Shown here one piece after another: positions 20,135 to 29,617 of a stretch of DNA of 33,826 bases (positions within the stretch are counted from its first letter, which is position 1; each line of letters starts with the position of its first letter). The notes beneath the pieces are model-generated. The model saw nothing but the letters and a program-made list of their open reading frames with translations, did no database searches and was not told the DNA's origin. This DNA comes from a virus. Both the position numbers and the translations under genes were made by a program. The stretch is from the IMG/VR virus record IMGVR_UViG_3300017739_000045, positions 1 to 33,826 of that record; one strand, written 5' to 3'.

Positions 20135-23100
20135 TATCTAATCCTTTTATTTCTAAACTCAATATATTTTTTTGTATCATTATTTGTAATATTTGTAATA
20201 TTCTGTAATACACTTTCTGCTTTTTCTTTTGTATCAAATACAGGATACATCATATAATTATGTTCTCTATCAGGCACATCTTTTAGTAATAATTTATTAT
20301 CAGATACTATAGGTGTTTGTGTAGGAACTACATAAAAGTTTCTATTAAATTTTTTTACTTCATATTCTATAGGTTCTTCAATGTTATTTCTAATAATACT
20401 ATTTGTAAGATAAAATCTATTTAAACCAATTAAATAACTTTCTCCGTTATTTTCTATATTTACATTATCAAAATTAAAACGTAATGCTTCGTGCCCTTTT
20501 TTAAATCTAGCTTCTTGCATTCCTACAAAACCACTTGCTTTTTCTGTAATAATAGTAGCATTTTTGTCAGCAGTTATTGCTGTATGATATAAATTAGATT
20601 TTAAATTATTATTAAAAACAACATTACCTGGAATTAAAACTATCTCATTATCTTTATCTAATACTGGTTCTAATGGTCCATTATCTATTTTACGTGCTAA
20701 AGCATATTGACCATCCATTTCTACTAAACCAGCATTTACACCAAGTAATAAAGGTTTATTATCTATAGACAATAAATTTTTTGCTGATGTTTCATTTATG
20801 ATCCCTAAATGTGGTTCGTGTATTTGAGGTATTGTTTCATCAAGATAAGAGTAGTTTTCTGTTTCTTGTGCTGATATTTCTTCTCCACGTACATCAATAC
20901 CACCAGCTTGTTTAAATAGTTGTACTATATGTATATTAGGTAAAAAATTCTTTGGTCTGTATTTACCATCAGTTTTGCTTTGTAACATTCCTTGCACATC
21001 ATATATTGCTCTAAAATTATTATGTGGTGAATAATTAACAGCTCTTAAATCTATAGATAAATTTTCCATAGGATAATTTGATTTTGATGAATGTCCAAAT
21101 ATAACACTTGATCCATCTTCAAAAGATATTTTATTATCTAAAACAAAATCCATATGTTGTTTATAAGAATCTTTTATTGATGATGAATCTATATCTTCTA
21201 CTACACCTATTGATCTTTTTATAGCGTGCAATCTTAAAAACTTTTTTGTTTCTGCTAGTTGATATTTATCCATTTTGCTTAATTTAATATTATCACCTTT
21301 AATATCTTTTCTATATCCAGCTATAAGAAATTCTGAGGTATCAGATATTAGTTCACTGCTTGATGTGCTACTTGTTTTTTTTGAATCGCTATTAATATTT
21401 TGATTTATATTTAATAAAATAGTTCTTACATTATTATTATCTGGATCTTGTGTTAGTTCTCTTATTTTAGTAATATCCTCTTCTGTAATTGAATCTGGTA
21501 ATTGATTCATTGTTTCATAAAATGTATAATCACTTTTAAAATTATTTGTTTCATATAAAACATTTTTAATATCTGTGCTTTGAGATAACAATCCAAATAA
21601 ATTACTAGCTTGTATTATACTATTTCGATCTCCTGATATTCTACTATTTTTCATAAAGTTTATTATATCTGATGGTATTCTTTTTGTTTGCCCTATAATA
21701 TCAAAAGCAACTACTTTTTTTGCTACATCTTCTGGATCATCACTTATCATTGTAGATATTAATTGATCATTACCACCATTTACAATATATCTAATAGCTT
21801 CATTATATACACTCGAGTTTGCTAAACTCATACTATAGATAGCATTTTCATCTAATAAACCATTATCAGGTATTGTATTTAATAAATCTTGTACAGATTT
21901 TTTTACAGTAGTGCTACTTGCTGTTGCCGCATTATCTAGTGATGATATTTGTGTGCTATAAACACCAGAATCAACAAAAGCTGGCAATACTTCTGATAAC
22001 TCTTTTACATCATAATTTGTACCATTTATCATTATTGTTGGTTTTTGATATAAATTATTTGCAATTAAATCAATTTTATCAAATGTACTTTTATTTGCTA
22101 ACAATTCTCCTTTATCATCAACAGACCCTAAATCATTAATAAGAGAATTATATATAGCAATTTTATTTGGTTCTAGTTCTGATAATGCTTTATACTTAGA
22201 TATACCATTATCAACTAAACTTTGTGCGTTATCTTTTATAAGAATAGGATTACTATTACCTACTGCTTCTTTAAGATTTATTTCTAGTATGGCATTTCTA
22301 TTATCTATATTTTTTTTTGTAATATTTGATAAATGTGTATTACGAAGTTTTTGTAAAGAATTATTATATTTTAAAAAAGTATTTTCTATATTTGTTTCTG
22401 TAGTAGGTGTAAAGTTAGATAAATCTATTTTATCATATATATTTGCTATTTTATTTTCTGCATCAGTTATTGCTGTAAGTGCATCTTGATCTGATGAATC
22501 TTTTGCTATTGTTTCAGTAAGATTGTCAAGTATACCTTTAAATGATTTTGATAGTTCTAATGCTTCAGTAGAACCTTTATTCTTTTGATTAATAACTGTA
22601 TTTATTTGTGTAGATAATTTTGTTCTTATATCTGCATCTGGTATAAGTTCTACAATATTACTTCTATTATATTCTTGTCCAGCAATTTCAATAGTTTCTT
22701 CTTCAGAAACTGCACCAGTTAACATCATAGATACCTTGTGTAAATCTGAATCTTTTAAATTAGGCACACCATTTGTTACTCCAAACAGTTGTCTTTTAAA
22801 ACTATTACCAGCTAATGCTGATTGTATTTTTTCATTATAGCTTTCTATAAAAGCCATATTACCATTTGTTATTTGTAAATATTGTTTTGAAACGTTTTCA
22901 AACTCTTTGAAATATTCACTATTATTAAAATCTTCCATAGTAATATTATCATCTACAATACTATCACTTATTTGTGCAATTGTATTTTCTAATCCTTTAA
23001 CTGTATTATTATAATTTAATCTTGCAGTTCTTTCTCTAACATCTGATAGTGTAGTTGTACCAAATTGTTCTATAGCATTTTTTGCTAAATTAAAATATTT

Positions 23101-23550
23101 AGGATCTACAGTTTCTAAAACTCCAGATCTTATAGATGCAATAGCTTCTGCTAAGTTTTCTGGATTATTTCTCTGATCACTTGAATCGTGTGTAAATCTA
23201 GCTTCATTTATTTTTGTTCTTATATCTTGTTGTAATGTTGTTTTATAAACTGATTCTACTGCATCACGATAAGCATTTTCATATATCGGTCCAGCATTTA
23301 CTTCATAAGCTGGTATTACAGGCACACCATTTTTATATTCAATATTTACAGCTAAACCTCTTTCTCTACCTAATTTTTCAGCTTCATTTTTTCCTAATTG
23401 TACTGCTGTTTTTTGCACAGTATCTGCTAAATTTCTTACACTATCTAACATTGTATTTAATGGTCTAGGATCTATACGACCTAAGTTTGGATTGCTTACA
23501 CCACCACTTTGTATTTTAACTCTTGCTGTATCAGAATATCTTTTTACCAT
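20134..23550 (-). CDS. Internal virion protein, T7 gp15-like (putative)
   Basis: A 1138-residue protein with the ATG at 23550 overlapping the stop of the gp14-like gene as TAATG; an in-frame TTG 27 bases upstream is an unlikely alternative. MVKRYSDTARVKIQSGG and NLADTVQKTAVQLGKNEAEKLGRERGL (by parts) is followed by long stretches of helix rich in Asn, Ile, Lys, Ser and no membrane segment. T7 gp15 is smaller (747 aa). The place between gp14-like and gp16-like genes and the helical make-up support an ejected core protein. No enzymatic motif is visible. It is encoded by the most AT-rich part of the genome by eye. Confidence 0.7.
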   Translation of the reverse strand: MVKRYSDTARVKIQSGGVSNPNLGRIDPRPLNTMLDSVRNLADTVQKTAVQLGKNEAEKLGRERGLAVNIEYKNGVPVIPAYEVNAGPIYENAYRDAVESVYKTTLQQDIRTKINEARFTHDSSDQRNNPENLAEAIASIRSGVLETVDPKYFNLAKNAIEQFGTTTLSDVRERTARLNYNNTVKGLENTIAQISDSIVDDNITMEDFNNSEYFKEFENVSKQYLQITNGNMAFIESYNEKIQSALAGNSFKRQLFGVTNGVPNLKDSDLHKVSMMLTGAVSEEETIEIAGQEYNRSNIVELIPDADIRTKLSTQINTVINQKNKGSTEALELSKSFKGILDNLTETIAKDSSDQDALTAITDAENKIANIYDKIDLSNFTPTTETNIENTFLKYNNSLQKLRNTHLSNITKKNIDNRNAILEINLKEAVGNSNPILIKDNAQSLVDNGISKYKALSELEPNKIAIYNSLINDLGSVDDKGELLANKSTFDKIDLIANNLYQKPTIMINGTNYDVKELSEVLPAFVDSGVYSTQISSLDNAATASSTTVKKSVQDLLNTIPDNGLLDENAIYSMSLANSSVYNEAIRYIVNGGNDQLISTMISDDPEDVAKKVVAFDIIGQTKRIPSDIINFMKNSRISGDRNSIIQASNLFGLLSQSTDIKNVLYETNNFKSDYTFYETMNQLPDSITEEDITKIRELTQDPDNNNVRTILLNINQNINSDSKKTSSTSSSELISDTSEFLIAGYRKDIKGDNIKLSKMDKYQLAETKKFLRLHAIKRSIGVVEDIDSSSIKDSYKQHMDFVLDNKISFEDGSSVIFGHSSKSNYPMENLSIDLRAVNYSPHNNFRAIYDVQGMLQSKTDGKYRPKNFLPNIHIVQLFKQAGGIDVRGEEISAQETENYSYLDETIPQIHEPHLGIINETSAKNLLSIDNKPLLLGVNAGLVEMDGQYALARKIDNGPLEPVLDKDNEIVLIPGNVVFNNNLKSNLYHTAITADKNATIITEKASGFVGMQEARFKKGHEALRFNFDNVNIENNGESYLIGLNRFYLTNSIIRNNIEEPIEYEVKKFNRNFYVVPTQTPIVSDNKLLLKDVPDREHNYMMYPVFDTKEKAESVLQNITNITNNDTKKYIEFRNKRIR

Positions 23551-24149
23551 TAATAAGGCTTTCTTGTTTGATACCAACTTGATGTGCCAGAAGCTGTACT
23601 TGTTTGATAATTACCATATCCTCCACTTGGTGAAGATTGTGTATTTACTTGAGGATTGTTTGGTTTTTGTACCATATAATAATTAGATGCACCTGAAGCT
23701 AAACTACCAGCGGCATTTAAATATCCTGAAGTTTTATAATATCCACTCATATCTGGAAGTGCAGATCTGCTAGCATTTACTGATATTTGTGTAGCTAACC
23801 TATTATCTTGTATACGACTACCTAATCTAAGATTTTCTACATCTAGTCTAAAAGCATCACGTTCTGCACTTAAAAACGCATCAAAACTTTTGCTGTTTTT
23901 ACCTCTATTATAAGCTCTTACACTTGATAAATTTCTTTCTAATGCATTTCTTCTATTGTTTTCTTCTATTTGTGCATTTACTTTTGATAATCTTCTTTCT
24001 TCTTTAAGTTGTGCATTTTGTATTTCTGCTTCTCTTTGTGCTCTTTCTCTATTCATTTTATCTATCTTAGCCATTTGATTGCCTTGATAAATTGATGAGG
24101 TTGCACCTACAACTGCTGAACCTATTATTGCCGCTTCTATACTACACAT
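23550..24149 (-). CDS. Internal virion protein, T7 gp14-like
   Basis: A 199-residue protein starting MCSIEAAIIGSAVVGATSSIY, a small hydrophobic/Gly-Ala-rich N-terminus, followed by a long charged helix (MAKIDKMNRERAQREAEIQNAQLKE and so on to about residue 105) and a Gly/Ser/Asn-rich tail. This is the usual look of T7 gp14-type proteins: a membrane-seeking N-terminus followed by a coiled coil. In T7 the protein forms the pore in the outer membrane during ejection. Overlapping start with the preceding tail gene (ATG at 24149) and overlap with the next gene show tight coupling. Confidence 0.75.
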   Translation of the reverse strand: MCSIEAAIIGSAVVGATSSIYQGNQMAKIDKMNRERAQREAEIQNAQLKEERRLSKVNAQIEENNRRNALERNLSSVRAYNRGKNSKSFDAFLSAERDAFRLDVENLRLGSRIQDNRLATQISVNASRSALPDMSGYYKTSGYLNAAGSLASGASNYYMVQKPNNPQVNTQSSPSGGYGNYQTSTASGTSSWYQTRKPY

Positions 24150-26335
24150 TAATACATATACTCCATTACTAATCCTGTTACTCTAAGTGGTAAAGGATCA
24201 CTTTGTGTTAAAGTTACTGTTGCATCTTTATTATACCCTAATAAATAAAAATCTCTTTTGCCTGTAACTGGTGTAGGCGATAAAGACAAATCATCTGTTA
24301 CTTGTCTTAATATTAATCTTGTGCCAGATACAGTTGTTGCTAATGTAGAATTTAATCCCATAACTACTTTACTTATTCTTTTTGGTTTACCTTGTAAAGT
24401 GCCACTTGCTAATACAGTTTCTACAGGCATAGTTTCTACTTCAACATCATAGTCAAAACCTACTGTTATAGTAGTAGTATCAAAACCAGTTGATAATTCT
24501 AAAACACCACCACTTGATACTGCAAACTCACCCATATAAAAATCACCACTTCTTACCTTTACTGTTTTACTAGCATAGTTTGTCAATCCTGTAAATGTTG
24601 TACCAGCACTTCCTATAGTAAAAGTAGTAGAGTGATCTAATGTATTTGCTTCTGTACCCATTTCTTCTATATAATATGCACTATCTCTATATACTGTAAA
24701 AAATAATCTACTGCCAACTGCTTCTACACTTTTAAAAGATGCACCAGATGTTGTTTTCCATTCTGTCCAACCAGCTAGTTTTTCTGATCGTACTGCGTGA
24801 AATATACCAGCAGTACCATCTGAGTTTATAAATATAGCATAAGACTCTGGTCTTTCAGAAGTGCCTTGCAGTATTGTCATATCTACTGGTGTATTAATAA
24901 GATGACTAGCAAGTACACTTATATTTGTTGCAGAATAAGATAATTCTAAATCTGTAAATAATAACTCTCTTACTGCTCGCCCATGTTTTTGAACAAACAA
25001 AACACCACCTTCTAACGTCTTTACATTTACTGTACTACATCCATGCGTTGTCTGTCGTCTTGCTGTAAAGTTTGCTGGTGTTAATACTGCTTGATCTGCT
25101 TGTGGACAAAAAAACTCACCATTAGCTGTAAATATAAGTAAATGTCTATTACTTGTTAAATGTCTTATATCTGCTACTTGTGATGCTCCAATACTTGATT
25201 GTATACTATCACTATCTTCTGCATCTCCTACATCAAAATTAAAATACTCATCTACTTTTGATGCCCATACCCAATCTGGTAAACTAGATGTTCCACCAAA
25301 CCATAATCTACCATCGTGAAATGTAGATGATGCTGGATAACCTCTTACTGCACTAAATACTTGTTCTTCCCATCTAGAGTTTGCTTGACCACTACTAGTA
25401 ATAAATACACCTGTACCACCACCAGCGGCAGTATTATTAGCATTATTAGTACCACCAGCAGTAAATGTATATTCATCATCATTTAATACTGTAATTGTTT
25501 TTGATCCATTTATATCTGAAGCATTTATTCCTTCTATGCTATTAGATCCACTAAATGTAACACTTGCTCCATTTGATAATCCATGCAAAGGATCACTTAC
25601 TGTAATTGTTTTTGTACCATTTTCTGTTCTAAATGGATCTGTTATAAGTTGTTTTCTTAGAGTGCCTTCTACAGTAGCAGTTACTTGTGTAGCACTTGTA
25701 AATGCAGTTATCTCTAAAGTAGTATCTTCTATACGTATATATGTTCCTACATAATTTGCATTAAAATGATCTGCACTTGATGTTATAGTTACACTTCCTG
25801 TAGAACCACTAGCAGTTAATGTAACACCAGCACTAGCAAATTTATAATAAGGTTGATAAACATTTTCTGAATCTTCATCAAATGTAAAAGCTGTTCTTGT
25901 AAAAGAAGTTAATCCTGTTCTAAGTATTTTTTGTGTAGGCATACTAGGATGTGTTACTATCATAGTATCACCAGCTTGACTAAATTGCATATCAAACAAT
26001 ATACTTGTTGTCCAAGGACAACCTGTTATAGCTTGTGCTAATGCGTTTGTTTCAAGATAATATATATCTACTCTTTGATTACCAAATGCCATAATGTATT
26101 GTTCATTATCATCAAAATCAAAACCAATTAATCTAGCATTACCAGTTAAACTTGCGTATCTCTTTGTACCATTACGTCTTTTGAAACCACCTTGCGAAAA
26201 TAAAGCTACATTTTGCATTTGTTTAGCACCATTCGCATAAGCATTAACGTCACTTCTCATATTCATAAGTGGATCTAATTCACCAGCTTGAAATGTTGTT
26301 TTTATTTGTCGTAAAATATTTCTTGATTTTGCCAC
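24149..26335 (-). CDS. Tail tubular protein B, T7 gp12-like (nozzle)
   Basis: A 728-residue protein near the size of T7 gp12 (794 aa). The N-terminus RQIKTTFQAGELDPLMNMRSDVNAYANGAKQMQNVALFSQGGFKRRNGTKRYA (in parts: FQAGELDP, QMQNVALFSQGG, RRNGTKR) is the diagnostic start of this family: it faces the portal adaptor. Later parts VRGYPASSTFHDGRLWFGGT and SLPDWVWASKVDEYFNFD also match. A Gly/Asn-rich insertion near residues 200-300 (ADINGSKTITVLNDDEYTFTAGG) carries an Ig-like or immunodominant repeat and could be an exposed domain. It builds the tail nozzle and contacts the fibre and the adaptor encoded just upstream. Confidence 0.9.
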   Translation of the reverse strand: MAKSRNILRQIKTTFQAGELDPLMNMRSDVNAYANGAKQMQNVALFSQGGFKRRNGTKRYASLTGNARLIGFDFDDNEQYIMAFGNQRVDIYYLETNALAQAITGCPWTTSILFDMQFSQAGDTMIVTHPSMPTQKILRTGLTSFTRTAFTFDEDSENVYQPYYKFASAGVTLTASGSTGSVTITSSADHFNANYVGTYIRIEDTTLEITAFTSATQVTATVEGTLRKQLITDPFRTENGTKTITVSDPLHGLSNGASVTFSGSNSIEGINASDINGSKTITVLNDDEYTFTAGGTNNANNTAAGGGTGVFITSSGQANSRWEEQVFSAVRGYPASSTFHDGRLWFGGTSSLPDWVWASKVDEYFNFDVGDAEDSDSIQSSIGASQVADIRHLTSNRHLLIFTANGEFFCPQADQAVLTPANFTARRQTTHGCSTVNVKTLEGGVLFVQKHGRAVRELLFTDLELSYSATNISVLASHLINTPVDMTILQGTSERPESYAIFINSDGTAGIFHAVRSEKLAGWTEWKTTSGASFKSVEAVGSRLFFTVYRDSAYYIEEMGTEANTLDHSTTFTIGSAGTTFTGLTNYASKTVKVRSGDFYMGEFAVSSGGVLELSTGFDTTTITVGFDYDVEVETMPVETVLASGTLQGKPKRISKVVMGLNSTLATTVSGTRLILRQVTDDLSLSPTPVTGKRDFYLLGYNKDATVTLTQSDPLPLRVTGLVMEYMY

Positions 26336-26336
26336 T

Positions 26337-26960
26337 CTATTCTACAATCCCTTCTATGTTAGAAGCTCCTGTAGAATTACGAGTATTATTAAATCTAGTA
26401 ACTCGAAGTCTACTAGATGTTCTTTGTTGTGCATCTATATTTTTAGCTATTGCTATTTGTCTATTAGCTTTTGCTTCTAATGCATTAGATAAATCTGAAT
26501 TTTGTGCAACTGCATATGCAAATATAGAAGCTAATGTTAGTTCAGCAGAAAATATAAAATATGGTGGAAAAAATGCTTCTGGATTTGATAATGTTGTATC
26601 GTAATATGTATAATCTGCATATACTTTATCAGTAGATACTGCATCATTATAAACCATATCACCATATCTTTCAAAACGTATAGGCATATCATTTACAAAT
26701 ATTCCATGCAGACCTACTAATTCTGCTGGTAATTGGTAAGCTGAATCCCATTTGTGATCTGGTGCATCTGTTAATCTTGAAAGTTGTGCTTGTTTACTAG
26801 CAAACCTCCAACGATAACTAGATAACATATTCTTTATAGTGTCTTCATATAGGTTACTAGCTACTGTACTTTCTGTTGTTCCGTCTGTAAAAGAAGTAAT
26901 AGGACTTGCTCCTATCATTACAAGTGCTCTCGCACATATATCTATTTTTGTTGTTGCCAT
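26337..26960 (-). CDS. Tail tubular protein A, T7 gp11-like (portal adaptor)
   Basis: A 207-residue protein, the standard size of T7 gp11 (196 aa). ICARALVMIGASPITSF, the helix NLYEDTIKNMLSSYRWRFASKQAQL and YQLPAELVGLHGIFVNDMPIRFE are the conserved parts of the family; it bridges the portal and nozzle. The start is the ATG at 26960, without an obvious ribosome site in the 20 bases before it; a strong hairpin (26970-26987) sits just upstream. The end lies two bases from the next gene, so expression is coupled. Confidence 0.88.
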   Translation of the reverse strand: MATTKIDICARALVMIGASPITSFTDGTTESTVASNLYEDTIKNMLSSYRWRFASKQAQLSRLTDAPDHKWDSAYQLPAELVGLHGIFVNDMPIRFERYGDMVYNDAVSTDKVYADYTYYDTTLSNPEAFFPPYFIFSAELTLASIFAYAVAQNSDLSNALEAKANRQIAIAKNIDAQQRTSSRLRVTRFNNTRNSTGASNIEGIVE

Positions 26961-26969
26961 ATGTTGTTA

Positions 26970-26987
26970 GGGGGAGTTACCTCCCCC
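26970..26987 (-). other. Strong RNA hairpin after capsid genes
   Basis: On the minus strand GGGGGAG-GTAA-CTCCCCC forms a perfect 7-bp, very GC-rich stem with a GNRA-type GTAA tetraloop. No T tract follows, so it is not a standard terminator. It lies between the small capsid-adjacent gene and the tail adaptor gene, where it may protect the abundant capsid mRNA from 3' decay or limit translation of the adaptor, whose ribosome site would otherwise be missing. Confidence 0.75.
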
Positions 26988-26995
26988 ATACTCCG

Positions 26996-27244
26996 TTAAG
27001 CAAGTAATGCTACTGTTACTGGTGTAGCACCAGTTGCAGATGTTACAGTTGCTAGGTCTACTGTTGGTGATCCACCACCAGTTGCTCCTATAATAACTAT
27101 TACATCAAATTGCTTTAATTCATTAGTTACACTACTAAAGTAACCAGAATCATCAATAGTGCCTACTGCATCTGTAGATTTGTAAATCCACATTCCAGGA
27201 TTGGCACCACCAACCTTAAATAAATTTGTTGCATCTAAAGCCAT
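26996..27244 (-). CDS. Small capsid-adjacent protein, possible head decoration
   Basis: An 82-residue protein starting MALDATNLFKVGGANPGMWIYKSTDAVGTI, with Gly/Thr/Val-rich, beta-type sequence (DVIVIIGATGG; TVDLATVTSATGATPVTVALL). Small proteins with this N-terminus are often found directly after the major capsid gene in marine podoviruses, from memory. Location and size suggest a decoration or head-stabilising protein, but no structure is known to me. AGGAGG lies upstream. The next feature is a strong hairpin, so the capsid and this gene may be expressed at an unusually high level. Confidence 0.6.
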   Translation of the reverse strand: MALDATNLFKVGGANPGMWIYKSTDAVGTIDDSGYFSSVTNELKQFDVIVIIGATGGGSPTVDLATVTSATGATPVTVALLA

Positions 27245-27253
27245 TTGTACCTC

Positions 27254-28075
27254 CTATTCAGTTATTTGCACTTCAAAGACTGCGTTATCATCAATTAAGG
27301 CGACACCCAGACTCATATATGCAGTTATTAAATTAGACACTCTTTCTGGAATGTAGTTGATTTCTGTTGTTACATCAGCACCCATAGCTACACCCAAACC
27401 AGTTCTGTGATATGCAAAACATTGTCTTCTACCACCTGTTGATGGTAAACCACTATGTATCATCCACATAAAACCGAGCCATCTTTTTGCTACCATTCCA
27501 CCTTTGAATGGAAGTTCATCTGGTCCAATAAAGTCAGCATCTGTAAATGCCGCAATCTGTAACAGATCAACCCAACCATCAGGTGATACGATAAAGTATC
27601 TATCACCATCATCAGGTATATCGTTCTCACCCATTTGAGCAAACACAGCTTCAATCTTAGCTTGTGTTAAACCATTTGAATCAGAGTTACCTGAAAGATT
27701 TGATGTACCATCAAGAGCAGTAGTAATTAGTTCGTCAGTTTTTCTTCCTAACGCACCAGCACTACTTTGTGCTACTACCATTCTTTCATCAATGTTGTTT
27801 TTTAATTCGTCAAGTCTATCTACATAGTCAGCACTAAAGTAATCTTGTAAAGTTACTGTTACATTACTATGATCGATATTCATTATTGGCACTTGTCCAT
27901 GACGTGATTTTTGGACAGCAGAGCCTTTTCCTACTTTTTGAAAAACTGTTTGATTACCATTGACACTTGGCTTCTGTCTAATGGTGTCCTTGAGTTTAGA
28001 TCCCATTCGCTGATAAGCCATATGAACGTCACTCTCAAACTGTTTTATAAAAGCAGTGCTTATTCCTACAGACAT
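27254..28075 (-). CDS. Major capsid protein
   Basis: A 273-residue protein placed after scaffold and before tail genes, as in T7-like phages. FIKQFESDVHMAYQRMGSKLKDTIRQK, then VGKGSAVQKSRHGQVPIMNIDHSNVTVTLQDYFSADYVDRLDELKNNIDER (by parts), GENDIPDDGDRYFIVSPDGW and FKGGMVAKRWLGFMWMIHSG, resemble the HK97-fold capsid family found in many marine podoviruses: an N-arm, E-loop (about 35-80), spine helix (about 95-115) and P domain. It is shorter than T7 gp10A (345 aa). AGGAG lies upstream in a 108-base gap that may have its own promoter. A shell of many copies is expected. Confidence 0.85.
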   Translation of the reverse strand: MSVGISTAFIKQFESDVHMAYQRMGSKLKDTIRQKPSVNGNQTVFQKVGKGSAVQKSRHGQVPIMNIDHSNVTVTLQDYFSADYVDRLDELKNNIDERMVVAQSSAGALGRKTDELITTALDGTSNLSGNSDSNGLTQAKIEAVFAQMGENDIPDDGDRYFIVSPDGWVDLLQIAAFTDADFIGPDELPFKGGMVAKRWLGFMWMIHSGLPSTGGRRQCFAYHRTGLGVAMGADVTTEINYIPERVSNLITAYMSLGVALIDDNAVFEVQITE

Positions 28076-28183
28076 AAGTTATCTCCTATAAAGTTAAAAA
28101 AAGTTTCACCGAGTTTATCTAGCGTATCTTTGTATAGTTATCCAGAAGGGCAATACTCTAATATTCTAGGACTACTAATACAT

Positions 28184-28648
28184 CTATAACGATAAATGTT
28201 TACTTTTGCAACGAGAAAATTTTACAAAGTCAAGATTTTTTCTTTTAACTATTTCATTATCAAAACGACAATCAAGGTGTTTAAGTAATTTTACTGCTTT
28301 TTCATTACCAATCCACACATAATTATATAAAATTTCATAAGGTCTATGTATTAAATCTACCCATTTTCTACTTAATAGTGCAAGTTTCATAGGTTTTTGA
28401 AAAGCTTTATCGCTAGCAAGTAACCAAACTCTTGCCAATCCTATACTTTCTCCTACTGTACCACCCATCAAAACAGGATCTTTGTCATAAAATAATGTAA
28501 ATGTTTGTGCAGATTGGTGTCGTACTGGATATAATAAAGCTGTAAGAGGATCTACATCTACTGCTTCTACTTCCATAATATCTTGCTTTCTCATATTTCT
28601 AGCAAGTTTTACTGCATCCTTCTCAGTTGAAGGTTGTATACTTATCAT
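28184..28648 (-). CDS. T7 gp13-like protein (GNAT-related fold)
   Basis: A 154-residue protein with MISIQPSTEKDAVKLARNMRKQDIMEVEA at the start, FTLFYDKDPVLMGGTVG and ARVWLLASDKAF in the middle, and YEILYNYVWIGNEKAVKLLKHLDCRF near the end. This fits T7 gp13, an acetyltransferase-like fold (KxDxxE, LxNxVWxGNxxxIRFLKxxGAxF). T7 gp13 is needed for virion maturation and absent from the final particle. Here it lies between the scaffold and capsid genes rather than after tail genes, which suggests a role in head assembly. Start overlaps the scaffold stop (ATGA). Family identity is based on the remembered T7 sequence. Confidence 0.72.
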   Translation of the reverse strand: MISIQPSTEKDAVKLARNMRKQDIMEVEAVDVDPLTALLYPVRHQSAQTFTLFYDKDPVLMGGTVGESIGLARVWLLASDKAFQKPMKLALLSRKWVDLIHRPYEILYNYVWIGNEKAVKLLKHLDCRFDNEIVKRKNLDFVKFSRCKSKHLSL

Positions 28649-29367
28649 TTGTAAAGTTTTTCAAAAGCCGTATCTATTTGTTTTACATAGTTTTCATCTC
28701 TACTAGTAGGATGCCAGTATCTTCTATCTTTCATCATTTCTTGTAAATCTTCTCTTGTTTTACCACCCATAGCAGTAGATTCAGGTGCTTGGCTCATACT
28801 ATTTTGAAGCATACTCATAATTTTTTCTACTGTTTCTACTCCAGAAGAAGTGCTACACATCATTTCAAGCATAGGTTTTTGTGACTCATCAAAGTTTTTA
28901 TTTACCCACAATGATACTGCTTCTATTCTTTGATTAGCATTTTCACCAAGTTTTTGTTTTTCTGCTTCTATATCTACTTGTGGTTGTGATTGTATAAACA
29001 AATCAATACCTTTATTAAATGCTTCTTGTCCTAATTTATTGTCGTGACAATATTTTCTCCATCCATCCATAAGTGGTGTATCTGTTTCATACTGTTCTGG
29101 TATCTCTGGTAAAGCATATTTATCTGGTGCTTCTGGTAAAGATTTAATAAGTTCCTGTTCCATTTGTGTTTTTATTTCAGCAGTAAGATCTTCTTTCTTT
29201 TTACCAATATAAGATTCTGCTTCTGTGTAAGATTTAGCTAAACTTTCATAATCAGGATTACCATCTTTAAAAAATTTTTCTGGTAACCACTCTGGTCTTT
29301 CTGCTACTTCTCCTACTTCGTCTTTAGTTTCCTGTTCTGCGTTTATTAGACTCTCTTGCTCTGACAT
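28645..29367 (-). CDS. Scaffolding protein (capsid assembly)
   Basis: A 240-residue acidic, mostly helical protein. The part RPEWLPEKFFKDGNPDYESLAKSYTEAESYIGKK (about residues 24-57, written by key parts RPEWLPEKF and YESLAKSYTEAE) is the hallmark of T7-like scaffold proteins. The rest is Glu/Gln/Lys-rich (AETQMEQELIKSLPEAPDKY; KIMSMLQNSM) with an alkaline C-terminal helix (DTAFEKLYK) that should bind the capsid protein. Scaffolds direct capsid assembly and leave before DNA packaging. It has a strong AAGGAGG site and overlaps both neighbours. Confidence 0.85.
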   Translation of the reverse strand: MSEQESLINAEQETKDEVGEVAERPEWLPEKFFKDGNPDYESLAKSYTEAESYIGKKKEDLTAEIKTQMEQELIKSLPEAPDKYALPEIPEQYETDTPLMDGWRKYCHDNKLGQEAFNKGIDLFIQSQPQVDIEAEKQKLGENANQRIEAVSLWVNKNFDESQKPMLEMMCSTSSGVETVEKIMSMLQNSMSQAPESTAMGGKTREDLQEMMKDRRYWHPTSRDENYVKQIDTAFEKLYK

Positions 29368-29617
29368 TTTTGCCCTCCTTTATTCTTTGTTCAATAATAC
29401 CAACTAAAAATCTCATTCCTTCTCTTTGTCTTAGTTCTTGATCAGATATATTAAATCCAGCAACACTTTCTATAGTAATACTGCGTAAATATTTAAGTGT
29501 TTCTACACCAGCATCTGTTAAAAAACAAGACAATACTGTAGTATTTAGCTTATCTTCATTTGCTTGTGTTCTTCTATATCCGTCTATACTAACTTGGGGG
29601 TGTATTTTCTTGTCCAT
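29324..29617 (-). CDS. Bbp19-like phage protein
   Basis: A 97-residue helical protein. SCFLTDAGVETLKYLRSITIES (about 29-50) and QELRQREGMRFLVGIIEQRIKEG (about 61-83) match the Bbp19 pattern (F-x-T-x-x-G-x-x-x-L-x-x-L, then REGxRxLVxxI), a small uncharacterised phage protein encoded next to portal or scaffold genes. It overlaps portal by 29 bases and scaffold by 44, each in a different frame, consistent with linked translation. A head-assembly role is likely from context. Confidence 0.62.
   Translation of the reverse strand: MDKKIHPQVSIDGYRRTQANEDKLNTTVLSCFLTDAGVETLKYLRSITIESVAGFNISDQELRQREGMRFLVGIIEQRIKEGKNVRARESNKRRTGN

Noticed and set aside
23551-23577. N-terminal extension of the gp15-like protein from a TTG codon
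   Set aside because: The ATG at 23550 overlaps the previous stop as TAATG, the common junction in this genome.
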